From Magnetaquicoccus sp039908525 (GTDB lineage Bacteria; Pseudomonadota; Magnetococcia; Magnetococcales; Magnetaquicoccaceae): DNA of 64,000 nt. The DNA lies in the NCBI GenBank assembly GCA_039908525.1, contig JAMOAY010000004.1:62001-126000 (forward strand), written 5' to 3'. The stretch's first letter is position 1; the number at the start of each line of letters is the position of its first letter. Under the pieces are notes generated by a model, which was not told the DNA's origin, searched no databases, and was given only the letters and a program-made list of their open reading frames with translations. Both the position numbers and the translations under genes were made by a program. Of the stretch, positions 52,458 to 61,715 are shown piece after piece.

Positions 52458-53339
52458 TCAGGTTTTTCCACTCCCTGGAGCACAACCAGGCTGTGGTGCC
52501 AAACGAGAAGAAGCGGTAAAAAATGCACGTTCTTCCGCGATTTTGCCAATGGCCAAATCAATATCATCTGAACATAAAAAAGGGACGATCTTTGCTATAT
52601 GGTGGTCTGGCAGATCCCACCACTTAAGGTCCAACAATTTATTGATTTGCTCATCACCAAACCTTCGCCTGATCAGAGTCGCAGGATTTCCCCCAACAAT
52701 TTCATACGGAGAAACATCTTTTATCACATGCGCGTTTGCCGCAATGACTGCTCCATCCCCAATTGTTACACCTGACATAATCGTGCTATTCAGACCACAC
52801 CAAACATCATTTCCGATTACAACACGTCTAAACCTTCTCGGATGGTCAGCCCCATGATAGGGGAAAATTTCGAGACTCTGGTGACCAAAATGCCACGTTG
52901 ATACAAAGCGTGTTTGATGATCAACCCCGCACAATATCGTGACACCTTCTGCAAAGCTACAGAACGACCCGATCTGAACGTCATAATCATTGTGCAGAAT
53001 TCTTGGCTTGCCCGTCATATGCCTGCCACGTATCAGTTTCACTGAAAGAGGTGTATTATATAATAAATTCTCTGCCTCATTCCTCTCAAGACCTCTACCA
53101 GTTAGAACATTCAGCACCCCTTCTTCAGAGACACCAGACTGCATGTGTCTCTCAATGAGAGACCTAAAATCAATGGATCGGTTTTTTGTATTTAATGCCA
53201 CAAACAGGCTAACAACCTTTGTGACAAGCTCTCGATCGAATCCTCTATTGCATAAGGCACTTATGATCTTTGCGTCCGGTTCCCCAACACGGGTAAGGCG
53301 ATTGACAACAGAACTGATGGTGTTAATTAAATCATTCAC
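52458..53339 (-). CDS. Xenobiotic-type acetyltransferase (CatB/Vat family) with N-terminal extension
   Basis: 293 residues. The C-terminal two thirds are a left-handed beta-helix hexapeptide acyltransferase of the CatB/VatD type: VQIGSFCSFAEGVTILCG, HQTRFVSTWHFGH (catalytic His region), VVIGNDVWCGLNSTIMSGVT, IGDGAVIAANAHVIKDV and PYEIVGGNPA. The first 95 residues are an unrecognised helical domain. It may acetylate an antibiotic, a sugar or another alcohol; the substrate is not evident. The gene is visibly richer in A/T than everything around it, which suggests transfer. It sits alone between a terminator and the rnf operon. Confidence 0.82.
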   Translation of the reverse strand: MNDLINTISSVVNRLTRVGEPDAKIISALCNRGFDRELVTKVVSLFVALNTKNRSIDFRSLIERHMQSGVSEEGVLNVLTGRGLERNEAENLLYNTPLSVKLIRGRHMTGKPRILHNDYDVQIGSFCSFAEGVTILCGVDHQTRFVSTWHFGHQSLEIFPYHGADHPRRFRRVVIGNDVWCGLNSTIMSGVTIGDGAVIAANAHVIKDVSPYEIVGGNPATLIRRRFGDEQINKLLDLKWWDLPDHHIAKIVPFLCSDDIDLAIGKIAEERAFFTASSRLAPQPGCAPGSGKT

Positions 53340-53438
53340 CGATCGATCCCCCCCTGGAAAAATTATGCAGCCCCTGCCTCAGTTTCCCCCACCAAAACGG
53401 AGGCAGATCCCTGGCAAGGACAACCCGACGGTGACCTG

Positions 53439-54056
53439 CTAAACCGGCGAACCGCTGCCCCGTTTCTGGTTGATCCACCGCACCCCCACCAGGATGAAGC
53501 CCAGGGCGATAAAGGCGCCGGGAGGCAGGACGAAGACCAGGGATGGCTGAAAACCGCTGCCCATCACCGGCAGACCGAAGAAGGTTCCCGCACCCAGTAT
53601 CTCCCGCAGACCGCCCAAAACCAGCAAGGCCAAGGTGAACCCAACCCCCATAAAAAAGCCGTCCAGTGCCGCAGCAGACACCGAGTTCTTGGACGCAAAG
53701 GCCTCGGCCCGTCCCAGAATGACACAGTTGACGACGATGAGCGGAATGAAGATACCCAGCACCTTGTGCAGGTCATGCATGTAGGCATTCATGCTGAGGT
53801 CGACAATGGTCACGAAAGCGGCGATGACGATGATATAGGCGGGGATGCGCACATCGGAGGGGATGTAGTTGCGTATCAGGGAGACCACAACATTGGAACC
53901 CAGCAGAACGAAGGCGGTTGCCAACCCCATGCCCACGCCGTTCTCGGCAGAGGTGCTGACCGCCAACGTGGGACACATGCCAAGCATCTGTACAAAAATG
54001 GCATTGCTGTTCCAAATCCCGTCTGCGATAATTTGCTTGGAATCGGTGTCACTCAT
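53439..54056 (-). CDS. rnfE: Rnf complex subunit E
   Basis: 205 residues, six membrane spans. WNSNAIFVQMLGMCPTLAVS and VNCVILGRAEAFASKN are the RnfE/NqrD signatures, and it is paralogous to RnfA. RnfA and RnfE together hold the membrane iron centre and the ion path. The ATG overlaps the rnfG stop (ATGA). It is the last gene of the rnf operon; no nth follows. Confidence 0.95.
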   Translation of the reverse strand: MSDTDSKQIIADGIWNSNAIFVQMLGMCPTLAVSTSAENGVGMGLATAFVLLGSNVVVSLIRNYIPSDVRIPAYIIVIAAFVTIVDLSMNAYMHDLHKVLGIFIPLIVVNCVILGRAEAFASKNSVSAAALDGFFMGVGFTLALLVLGGLREILGAGTFFGLPVMGSGFQPSLVFVLPPGAFIALGFILVGVRWINQKRGSGSPV

Positions 54057-54664
54057 GATTTTTTCTCCGCTGCGGCCGGTTGAAACATGACATCCTTCTT
54101 CTCGACAAAGAAATCCAACCCCCGCTTGACAGCCTCCACCACGGCCCGCGGGGAGATGGTCGCTCCCGAGAACTGATCGAACTCACCCCCGTCTTTCTTG
54201 ACACGCCATTTGGCGTTGTCCCGGTCCTTGCCCCGGAAAGCATTGAGCCACTCCGGCTTGACAATCTTGTCCCCCAGGCCCGGCGTTTCGAGATGCGCCA
54301 CGACCTTGACCAGATTGATCACCCCCGCCGGGGTAACGGACATCATGATGTCAATGTTCCCCGAGTACCCATCCGGGGCCGTCACAACAAAGGCCACACC
54401 CAGCGGAGCCCCCCCCTTGCGGCCCCGGTAAAAGGTGACCGGTTTCTCTTTCCGATGCAAACGCTTGTCGGAAAAGAGAACCGTATCGTCAACCGGCGCA
54501 TTGTCATATCCTTCCGGCAGAACCGTTTTCAGCATTCGCAGGGTCTCCTGCCGTTTCGCCTCGGCAATGGGAGCGCGCGTGACCGACTCCGTACCGGACA
54601 GGATGGCAGTGGCCACCACGCCTACCACCATCAGGACGATCCCCATTCTCAAAAAATCTGGCAT
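54053..54664 (-). CDS. rnfG: Rnf complex subunit G (FMN-bearing)
   Basis: 203 residues. One N-terminal membrane helix (MGIVLMVVGVVATAILS) anchors a periplasmic FMN domain; the flavinylation site is in FSGATISPRAV, where Thr would carry covalent FMN. It relays electrons between RnfD and the rest of the complex. GGGGAG precedes the ATG by eight bases. A 71-nt gap separates it from rnfD. Confidence 0.94.
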   Translation of the reverse strand: MPDFLRMGIVLMVVGVVATAILSGTESVTRAPIAEAKRQETLRMLKTVLPEGYDNAPVDDTVLFSDKRLHRKEKPVTFYRGRKGGAPLGVAFVVTAPDGYSGNIDIMMSVTPAGVINLVKVVAHLETPGLGDKIVKPEWLNAFRGKDRDNAKWRVKKDGGEFDQFSGATISPRAVVEAVKRGLDFFVEKKDVMFQPAAAEKKS

Positions 54665-54735
54665 TGCTGAACTCCCCTATGCGGTCGCAGGCTGCAGCGC
54701 ACTGCACAATCGAAAAGAATAGAGCTTCTTCCCAG

Positions 54736-55803
54736 TCATTTGACTTTCCCGTAGCCGTAGGTGACCGGTCGGGTGTACTGGTCGATCAACGGCACCAGAG
54801 AATTCATGATGACCACGGCGAAAGAGACCCCTTCCGGATAGCCGCTCCAGGTGCGAATACAGTAGGTCAACACACCACACCCCAGGCCAAAAACCACTTG
54901 GCCTTTCAGAGAGACGGGCGAGGTGACCATGTCCGTTGCCATAAAAAACGCCCCGATCATCAGACCGCCGGTTACCAGATGAAACAGGGGACTGGGATAC
55001 AAAGCCGGGTCGTAGAACCAGAACAGAGCAGCCGGCACCAGACACCCCGCCAGCATGGTCACCGGGATGTGCCAAGTGATCAGCCTCTTGCGCAGCATGT
55101 ACAGACCACCCAGCAGCAGCAGCAAGGCCGACGTTTCACCCAGCGAACCGCTGACCAAACCGCCTGCCGCCTTCAGCGCATCGAAAGCATAGCTGCCGCC
55201 CAGGGCCTCCTGCACCGTCTTGCCCAAACCGGTATCGGTACGGTACTGCCCCAGGGGGGTGGCGGTGGAGACGGCATCCACCAACTCCGGTGTCCCCTGC
55301 TGACCGGTCATCACGATCGCCACCGAGTCCGCCAGCGAATAGGAGTGCTCACTGAACAGAGGCGTGACAGCCGGCCAGGCTGTCATCTGTGCGGGGAACG
55401 AAATCAGCAGAAAGACGCGGGCAATCATCGCGGGGTTGAACATGTTATAGCCCAGACCGCCGTAGACCTGTTTGCCCACCAGAATGGCAAACACCCCCCC
55501 CGAGACACAGATCCACCAGGGGGCATGCGAGGGCAACGACAAAGCCAACAACAGGCCGGTCAGCGCCGCCGAGCGGTCACCCAGGGTCGAGGGACGCCCC
55601 CGCATCTTGACAAACAGATATTCCGTCACCATGCAGGAGAGGGTGGTGAGCACGATCACCAGCAGCGCCGGCCAGCCAAACAGCATGATCGCCATGGCCG
55701 TGGCAGGCAGAAGCGCCCAGATCACCGTCTGCATGACGTTGGCGATGGAATCACCCGCATGAATGTGGGGGGAAGAGGTAAGCAGCAGATTGGATTGACT
55801 CAT
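54736..55803 (-). CDS. rnfD: Rnf complex subunit D (FMN-bearing)
   Basis: 355 residues with about nine membrane helices. LLLTSSPHIHAGDSI begins the family pattern, GGLGYNMFNPAMIARVFLL is the conserved loop, and STATPLGQY carries the probable FMN-attachment Thr. GGGAGG lies 13 nt before the ATG. It follows rnfC by 44 nt. Confidence 0.95.
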   Translation of the reverse strand: MSQSNLLLTSSPHIHAGDSIANVMQTVIWALLPATAMAIMLFGWPALLVIVLTTLSCMVTEYLFVKMRGRPSTLGDRSAALTGLLLALSLPSHAPWWICVSGGVFAILVGKQVYGGLGYNMFNPAMIARVFLLISFPAQMTAWPAVTPLFSEHSYSLADSVAIVMTGQQGTPELVDAVSTATPLGQYRTDTGLGKTVQEALGGSYAFDALKAAGGLVSGSLGETSALLLLLGGLYMLRKRLITWHIPVTMLAGCLVPAALFWFYDPALYPSPLFHLVTGGLMIGAFFMATDMVTSPVSLKGQVVFGLGCGVLTYCIRTWSGYPEGVSFAVVIMNSLVPLIDQYTRPVTYGYGKVK

Positions 55804-55847
55804 GGCATTTGACTAGCCTCCCAGTAAACTCCGTCGACGACAGTTTC

Positions 55848-57494
55848 TTACAGACCTGCTTGTTGTTTGGCCGCCCTGGCCTCCCGTGCGGCGCGCGCCG
55901 CCTGGGCTGCCCTCGCCGCACGCGCTGCCTTGCTCTCCGCCTCGCTGAGCTCCGCAGCCGGCGGGGCAGCCTCCGTTCCAGGCACCGAAGCCGTCTCTGG
56001 AACAGCGGCAGCAGCGGGCGCCGCCGCCGCAGCGGCCGCTGCCGTTCTCTTCCGCTCGGCCATCGCCGCCTTGGTGGCCTCCTTCTGGCGCTCTTTCTCG
56101 GCCTTCTCGCGCGCCAAACGCTCATCCCGGAGTTTGGTGCGGATTTTGTCTTGTTCAAACTTCTGTTTGGCCCGTTTCTCCGCCTCAATGGTCAGTTTGG
56201 CGTAGCGGAAATATTGTACCAGGGGAATGTGGGAAGGACAGACATAAGAGCAGGAACCGCACTCAATGCAATCCTTCAGGTGGAGATCCTTCATGGCATC
56301 CATCTGGTCATTCTTGGCAACCCAGGCCATCTCACAAGGCACCAGGGAGATGGGACAGGCCTCCACACAGCGACCACAGCGGATACAGGGTTGCTCCTGC
56401 TCGACCACCGTCTCCTGGCGCAGCAGTGCCAGCACGCCGGCGGTCCCCTTGACGACGGGCACGTCGAGATTGCCAATGGTAAAACCCATCATCGGTCCGC
56501 CAATGACGATCTTGCTCACGCCCGGCTGCAGTCCCCCTGCATAATCGAACAGATCCTGAATCGGTGTGCCGATCAGGCACTCCAGGTTGGCGGGTTTGCC
56601 CACGCCCCGGCCCGAGACCGTGACCACCCGGGAGATCGATGGACGACCGAAGTAGACCGCTTCATACACGGCAAAGGCGGTGGCAACGTTGTGCACGGTC
56701 AGGCCGATGTCCGCCAGGCGACCGCCGGCGGGCACCTGCATGCCGGTAATCGCCTCCACCAGTTGCTGTCGGGCGCCCTGGGGATACATGGCCGGCAACG
56801 GCTGCACCCGCATACCTGGGAATGGACCGGCGGCCCGTCCCATGGCGCGGATGGCGCCGGGCTTGTTGTCCTCAATACCGATCACGCATTGGGTGGCGCC
56901 CAGTACATGCATCATGATCTCGGCCCCCCCCACAATACCCCGCCCCCGCTCCTCCATCAGACGGTCGTCGCAGGTCAGATAGGGCTCACACTCCGAACCG
57001 TTGATCAGCAGCAGATCCACCTTCTTGTCTTTGGCGGGGGAAAGCTTGATGAAACTCGGGTAGACGGCCCCCCCCATGCCCACGATGCCAGCCGCGCGGA
57101 TCCTGTCCAGAATCGCCTCCGGCGAGGCCGACAACGGATTGTCCATGCCCTTCAACTCGGTCCAGCGATCCTCACCGTCCGGGTCCAGGGTGACACAGAG
57201 CATGGTCAACCCGGATGGATGGCCCACGGTGTGCTCCTCAATGGCCACCACGGTACCGGAGGTCGGAGCGTGCACCGGTGCGCCCACCCGGGTCACCTTG
57301 CGGCCAATCTCCTCCCCCTTCAGTACCTTCTGTCCAACCTCCACACATGGTTCGCACGGATCACCGGCATGCTGATGCAAGGGCACGTACAAACGTTTTG
57401 GCAAGGGCAGCACCTCAATGGCGCAGTGCGATGCCAACTCCTTGTGTGACTTGGGGTGGACACCCCCATGAAACAACGCCTTGAATCCAAACAC
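55848..57494 (-). CDS. rnfC: Rnf complex subunit C (NADH/FMN and Fe-S)
   Basis: 548 residues. After the short HGGVHPKSHKEL start come the FMN/NADH domain (GIVGMGGAVYPSFIKL, LLINGSECEPYLTCDDRLM), a SLBB segment and two 4Fe-4S motifs (CIRCGRCVEACP and CIECGSCSYVCP). The last 110 residues are a charged helix followed by an Ala/Arg-rich, low-complexity tail. GTG 57494 is chosen: AAGGAG is eight bases upstream and the family starts at this FGFK; a 16-codon longer frame is dropped. RnfC takes electrons from NADH or passes them to it. Confidence 0.94.
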   Translation of the reverse strand: MFGFKALFHGGVHPKSHKELASHCAIEVLPLPKRLYVPLHQHAGDPCEPCVEVGQKVLKGEEIGRKVTRVGAPVHAPTSGTVVAIEEHTVGHPSGLTMLCVTLDPDGEDRWTELKGMDNPLSASPEAILDRIRAAGIVGMGGAVYPSFIKLSPAKDKKVDLLLINGSECEPYLTCDDRLMEERGRGIVGGAEIMMHVLGATQCVIGIEDNKPGAIRAMGRAAGPFPGMRVQPLPAMYPQGARQQLVEAITGMQVPAGGRLADIGLTVHNVATAFAVYEAVYFGRPSISRVVTVSGRGVGKPANLECLIGTPIQDLFDYAGGLQPGVSKIVIGGPMMGFTIGNLDVPVVKGTAGVLALLRQETVVEQEQPCIRCGRCVEACPISLVPCEMAWVAKNDQMDAMKDLHLKDCIECGSCSYVCPSHIPLVQYFRYAKLTIEAEKRAKQKFEQDKIRTKLRDERLAREKAEKERQKEATKAAMAERKRTAAAAAAAAPAAAAVPETASVPGTEAAPPAAELSEAESKAARAARAAQAARAAREARAAKQQAGL

Positions 57495-57601
57495 CTGGCA
57501 GACTCCTTGATCGTAGAGACCACACACGGCCCGCTTGCCCACCGGGCATACCGAACCACGCAGGCGGCAATAGACGCGGCAGAACGTTTCTGACCGTTAT
57601 T

Positions 57602-58174
57602 TCAGTGCACGGCTTGCTGTTGTACGGCAGGTCCTGCGGGTTTTTCCCACTTCCATTCATAGATTGTCGTCTGCACGGGCACCATATCGATACAATCCAC
57701 CGGACAGGGGGCGATGCAGGATTCGCAGTCGGTACACCAACTGGCGATGACCGTATGGGATTGCTTGTTGGCACCGACAATGGCATCCACCGGGCAGGCC
57801 TTGATGCAGGCGGTGCAACCAATGCAGCGCACCTCATCGATCACCGCCACACGGGGACCGGTATCGCTGGCCATGGCAACCGGCTCGACACCCAGGATCT
57901 CGGCAATGGCCTTGACGGTAATGGTGCCTCCCGGCGTGCAGAGATTGATGGTCGTGCTGACACCCAGCGTGCCATTGTTCGCCGCATCCGCCAAGGCATC
58001 CGCGTAAGGGCGACACCCCGGGAAACCGCAGTTGCCGCAATTGGTGGCGGCCATCGCCGCCTCCAGCTTGTCCGCCAGAGGATCCCCCTGGACAAAAAAT
58101 TTTTTCGCCGCAAACCCCAGGCCGACCCCGGCCGCCAGCGCCATACCCCCCATGCTTAAAACGGCTTCAATCAT
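57602..58174 (-). CDS. rnfB: Rnf complex subunit B (ferredoxin-like)
   Basis: 190 residues. A membrane helix is at the N-terminus, followed by a Fe-S domain NCGNCGFPGC and two 4Fe-4S motifs (CIGCTACIKACP and CTDCESCIAPCP). It mediates electron exchange with soluble ferredoxin or flavodoxin. ATG 58174 follows AAGGAG; a much longer frame in the same phase is antisense/upstream noise. It lies 32 nt after rnfA. Confidence 0.95.
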   Translation of the reverse strand: MIEAVLSMGGMALAAGVGLGFAAKKFFVQGDPLADKLEAAMAATNCGNCGFPGCRPYADALADAANNGTLGVSTTINLCTPGGTITVKAIAEILGVEPVAMASDTGPRVAVIDEVRCIGCTACIKACPVDAIVGANKQSHTVIASWCTDCESCIAPCPVDCIDMVPVQTTIYEWKWEKPAGPAVQQQAVH

Positions 58175-58206
58175 GGTACGCTCCTTAAACCATGTGCAGG
58201 AAAAAC

Positions 58207-58785
58207 CTACTTGACCATCCCGGAAAAACCCATAAAAGCCAGCGACATCAGGCCACCTGTCACCAGGGAGATGGGGGAGCCTTTCATCAAGGCCGGGACA
58301 TCGGAAACATCGATCCGCTCGCGCAGACCGGCGAACATCACCAGCACCATGCCAAACCCCACCGAGGCACCAAACCCGTAGACCGTGGCCTGCAGGAAGG
58401 TGAACTCTTTCTGTACGTTGAGCAGCGCCACCCCCAATACCGCGCAGTTGGTGGTGATCAAGGGCAGAAAAATGCCCAGGGAGGCATACAGGACGGGGCT
58501 GGTCTTGTGAATCACCATCTCCGTCAGTTGCACCAGGGAGGCAATGATCAGGATGAAGGCCAGGGTCCGCATATACTCCAGCCCCAGGGGAACCAACACC
58601 CACCGTTCCACCAGCCAGGAGATGACCGAGGCCAGCGTGATGACAAAAACCACCGCGTAAGACATGCCCAGCGAGGTCTCCACCTTCTTGGAAACCCCCA
58701 GAAAGGGACAGATGCCGAGAAACTTGACCATCAAGAAATTGTTGACGAAAATGGTGCTGATCAGGATCAGGAGAAAATCAGACAT
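58207..58785 (-). CDS. rnfA: Rnf complex subunit A
   Basis: 192 residues, six membrane spans. FVNNFLMVKFLGICPFLGVS and ITTNCAVLGVALL are the RnfA signatures; the two Cys-containing half-motifs form the membrane Fe centre with RnfE. First gene of rnfABCDGE. The complex couples ferredoxin:NAD+ electron transfer to Na+ or H+ movement; in diazotrophs and redox-flexible bacteria it usually runs towards reduced ferredoxin. Confidence 0.96.
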   Translation of the reverse strand: MSDFLLILISTIFVNNFLMVKFLGICPFLGVSKKVETSLGMSYAVVFVITLASVISWLVERWVLVPLGLEYMRTLAFILIIASLVQLTEMVIHKTSPVLYASLGIFLPLITTNCAVLGVALLNVQKEFTFLQATVYGFGASVGFGMVLVMFAGLRERIDVSDVPALMKGSPISLVTGGLMSLAFMGFSGMVK

Positions 58786-58968
58786 GGCAGTATACCCGTA
58801 TCATTGAGTGAATTGCACAAACGCCCACCTCCGGGGCAGACACAGCTCCCCGACCTGCCGACGCTCCATCCTTTACACCCATCCTATGACAGAAGGCAAC
58901 CGACTTTGTTCGACAAGCCCATATTTTTTTGCCCTTTGCCCTTTTCAGATTGGGCAGGATTTAGGACC

Positions 58969-58996
58969 TTGACTTGGCGAGCGGGAAGGCTATCCT
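58969..58996 (+). promoter_or_regulatory. Predicted sigma-70 promoter of apbC
   Basis: TTGACT, a 16-base spacer and TATCCT (four of six -10 matches), ending 48 nt before the apbC ATG. A second TTGACA at 59003 has no good partner. Visual match only. Confidence 0.4.
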
Positions 58997-59044
58997 CAAG
59001 ACTTGACAGGGGTTTACGGTATCCATTTTTCCCAGGAGAGTGAC

Positions 59045-60130
59045 ATGTCTTCGGTTCAGGAACAACAGGTTCTCGACGCACTGAAACAGGTGATCGATCC
59101 GGATCTTCACCGCAATATTGTGGGTCTGGGTTTTGTGAAAGATATTCGCATTCAGGCAGGCCAGGTTTCGTTCACGGTGGAGTTGACCACACCCGCCTGC
59201 CCGGCCAAGGAAAAGCTCAAGCAACAGGCAACAACCGTGGTGGCGGCCATTCCAGGGGTGACCTCGGTCGAGGTGCAGATGACGGCCAGGGTACGGGATG
59301 CACACACCCGCCGGACAGAGAATGGCCTGTTGCCGGGCGTCAAGAATGTCGTGGCGGTGGCTTCCGGCAAGGGGGGGGTCGGCAAATCGACCACTGCCGT
59401 CAATCTGGCCATTGCCCTCTCCCAGAGTGGCGCCTCGGTGGGCATCCTGGACGCTGATATCTACGGCCCCAGCCTGCCACGGATGCTCCATGTGACGGGC
59501 AAACCGGCCCAGGCAGAGACGGGCAGGCTGCAACCCTCGCTGGCCTACGGTATGAAGGTGATGTCCATGGGATTTTTCATGGAAGAGGAGACCCCTGTGG
59601 TGTGGCGCGGTCCCATGGTGGGCATGGCCGTGGAGCAACTGCTGCGGGATGTGGATTGGGGCGAGCTGGATTACCTGGTGGTGGATCTGCCACCGGGCAC
59701 GGGAGATGCCCAGTTGACCCTGACCCAAAAGGTGCCGATTACCGGTGTGGTCATCGTCTCGACCCCACAGGATGTCGCCCTGTTGGATGTCAAGAAGGGG
59801 ATCAACATGTTCAAGAAGGTGGATGTGCCCATCCTGGGCATCATCGAAAACATGTCCTATTTTCTCTGCCCCGGCTGTGGTCACCGCACGGAGATCTTCT
59901 CCCACGGCGGGGCACTGCGGGAGGCGGCGTCGGCAGGGATGAATTTTCTGGGTCACATACCTCTGGATACTTCCATTTGTGAAACGGCGGATGCGGGCAC
60001 CCCCATTCTGATCGCCCTGCCCGACAGCCCGCTGACGGCCACCTATCGGGAAATTGCCTCCAAGGTGGCCGCCCAGGTGGCCATGCTGCAGTTCAACGCG
60101 AGCAAATTTCCAGCCATTGTCGTCGAATAA
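59045..60130 (+). CDS. apbC: Iron-sulfur cluster carrier protein (Mrp/ApbC)
   Basis: 361 residues. An N-terminal MIP18/DUF59 domain (1-95; ALKQVIDPDLHRNIVGLGFV) precedes the deviant Walker A ATPase (VASGKGGVGKSTTAVNLA), LDADIYGPSLPRML and the Switch/Walker B DLPPGTGDAQLTL. The cluster-binding CPGCG lies near 280. It binds and hands on 4Fe-4S clusters; the neighbouring Rnf genes encode several Fe-S proteins that could benefit, though this is only context. ATG 59045 has AGGAGAG upstream. Confidence 0.94.
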   Translation: MSSVQEQQVLDALKQVIDPDLHRNIVGLGFVKDIRIQAGQVSFTVELTTPACPAKEKLKQQATTVVAAIPGVTSVEVQMTARVRDAHTRRTENGLLPGVKNVVAVASGKGGVGKSTTAVNLAIALSQSGASVGILDADIYGPSLPRMLHVTGKPAQAETGRLQPSLAYGMKVMSMGFFMEEETPVVWRGPMVGMAVEQLLRDVDWGELDYLVVDLPPGTGDAQLTLTQKVPITGVVIVSTPQDVALLDVKKGINMFKKVDVPILGIIENMSYFLCPGCGHRTEIFSHGGALREAASAGMNFLGHIPLDTSICETADAGTPILIALPDSPLTATYREIASKVAAQVAMLQFNASKFPAIVVE

Positions 60131-60146
60131 ACGGCCGGAGTCCGGG

Positions 60147-61460
60147 GTGTCTCCTTTGCGAAGATTTGGGTTTGCTGGCCGCCTGCCGTTCAGGGCGGGC
60201 ACCCGCTGGTATGCGACCGGCGCGCTCCTGCTCCTTCTGCTGGCGGCCGACCAGACCCCTCTGCTTCCCTATCTGGAACAGGGGCTCCAGGCAGCCATCT
60301 TCGCCCTTCTGGGAGCTTGGGCAGGCACCCCGCCCCCCGTTGACCCCGCGCTTCGCTGGGGGGCCTACGGGGGGGTCTGGCTGCTCCTCAACGGCCTGTT
60401 TGCCCTCCTTGCGCCCGCCAGGAGCCTGCCGATCATCCTCCTGCTGGGGGGAGCCTTGCTGGGGTTGGACCTGCTGCTGGCCCTGTTCTCCCTCTGGGTA
60501 CCGCTGCTGGGACCCATTCTGCTGCTGGCGACCGCTTATGGAATCTCCCGATGGGATCTGCTCCGGACACAGACCGAACCTCCCCAACCCGTGATCGGCC
60601 CGTATCAGGTGGTGCGCACCCTGGGTGAGGGGGCCATGGGCAGCGTCTATCTGGCCCGAGAGGTGGATACCGGCCAGGAGGTGGCCCTTAAAACCTTCTC
60701 CGGCTCCGGTACGGACGGCGCAGCCTTGAGCACGGCCCAACGGCGCTTCCTGCAGGGGGCTGCCATCGCCAGACGGCTCGACCATCCCCACATCGTCCGC
60801 ATCCACGATCTGGGTGAGCACACCACACCCGTTTATGTCGCCATGGAGCTGTTGCGCGGCCAGTCGCTGGAAACCTTTACCCAGGCCGGCCCGACGCCCT
60901 CCCTGCTGCCCGTCTCCCAGGTCATCCTGATCACCGCCCAGATCGCCATGGCCCTGGACCATGCCCACAGCCATCAGGTGATCCACTGTGACATCAAACC
61001 GGCCAACATTCTGTTGGATCCCGCCACAGGCCAAGTCAAAATCCTGGATTTCGGCATTGCCCAGGGTATGCTCCACGAAAAAAGCGACCACGCAGCGGCC
61101 AAACCCCGCCGCGTGGCGGGCACGCCCGGTTACATGTCTCCCGAACAGTGGCTGGGACAGGCGGTCGATGGACGTTCGGACCTGTTCTCTCTGGGTGTGC
61201 TCTTTTACCAGCTGCTGACCGGCGCTCTGCCCTTCCCGGCCCGGGAGATGGCCGCCTTGTTGCGGCAGGCCGTACGGGAACCGCCTGTGCCACTGTGCGA
61301 GGTGCGTCCTTCCCTGCCCCCCTGTCTGGAGACCCTGGTCGAAAAAGCGCTGCAAAAAAAACCCGACCTGCGTTACCAGACCGGCCGGGAGATGACCAGG
61401 GATCTGATTGCATGCGTCAAGAGCATCATCCGGGCAAAGTCGGGCAGCAGCAACCCTTGA
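60147..61460 (+). CDS. Membrane serine/threonine protein kinase
   Basis: 437 residues. The first 145 hold about four hydrophobic segments with very short loops; a eukaryotic-type kinase follows (about 150-425). Motifs are LGEGAMGSVYLA (P-loop), VALKTF (Lys), IHCDIKPANILL (catalytic loop HxD with Cys in the middle), DFGIA and GTPGYMSPEQW. All essential residues are present. Bacterial STPKs often have a C-terminal sensor; this N-terminal membrane layout is like CHASE2-type kinases without the CHASE2 sensor. GTG 60147 has CGGAG seven bases upstream and is close behind apbC (16 nt). Confidence 0.86.
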   Translation: MSPLRRFGFAGRLPFRAGTRWYATGALLLLLLAADQTPLLPYLEQGLQAAIFALLGAWAGTPPPVDPALRWGAYGGVWLLLNGLFALLAPARSLPIILLLGGALLGLDLLLALFSLWVPLLGPILLLATAYGISRWDLLRTQTEPPQPVIGPYQVVRTLGEGAMGSVYLAREVDTGQEVALKTFSGSGTDGAALSTAQRRFLQGAAIARRLDHPHIVRIHDLGEHTTPVYVAMELLRGQSLETFTQAGPTPSLLPVSQVILITAQIAMALDHAHSHQVIHCDIKPANILLDPATGQVKILDFGIAQGMLHEKSDHAAAKPRRVAGTPGYMSPEQWLGQAVDGRSDLFSLGVLFYQLLTGALPFPAREMAALLRQAVREPPVPLCEVRPSLPPCLETLVEKALQKKPDLRYQTGREMTRDLIACVKSIIRAKSGSSNP

Positions 61461-61500
61461 CAAGCCTCCGGGCACCCCGCCAGAATGGCCCCCAGTTCCC

Positions 61501-61715
61501 TCCCTGAGGGTGGATGGAGTGCTGTTGGACTCCAGACAAATGGGAAATCCGGTACGCCGTTCAGGCAACGCCGGTGCTGCCCCCGCAACGGTATTCGAGT
61601 TGGGGATCGTAACCCCTGATGACCTGCAGCAATGCCACTGGCCGCAAGGCTGGGAAGGCGCATGGTCTGGAGCCCTGGCAGGCTCCGCTCGACAGCCCGG
61701 AAACCGACCCAGGGA
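61501..61715 (+). promoter_or_regulatory. Cobalamin (AdoCbl-type) riboswitch
   Basis: The conserved blocks appear in order: GGGAAATCCGGT (61542), GCTGCCCCCGCAACGGTA (61576), GCCACTGG (61634), GGGAAGGC (61652) and the B12 box AGCCCGGAAACCGACC (61694). TCCCTG at 61501 pairs with CAGGGA at 61710 as P1. It lies upstream of cobM-cbiX-cobH, so adenosylcobalamin would repress its own synthesis genes. The segment 61716-61889 is the expression platform; it contains CCGGGAG/CTCCCGG (61755/61776) and a pyrimidine tract whose CTCCTTT (61802) is the exact complement of the Shine-Dalgarno AAAGGAG (61876). Confidence 0.93.

Noticed and set aside
59003..59031. TTGACA as a second promoter for apbC
   Set aside because: No acceptable -10 box at 16-18 bases; the sequence there is a T-run.
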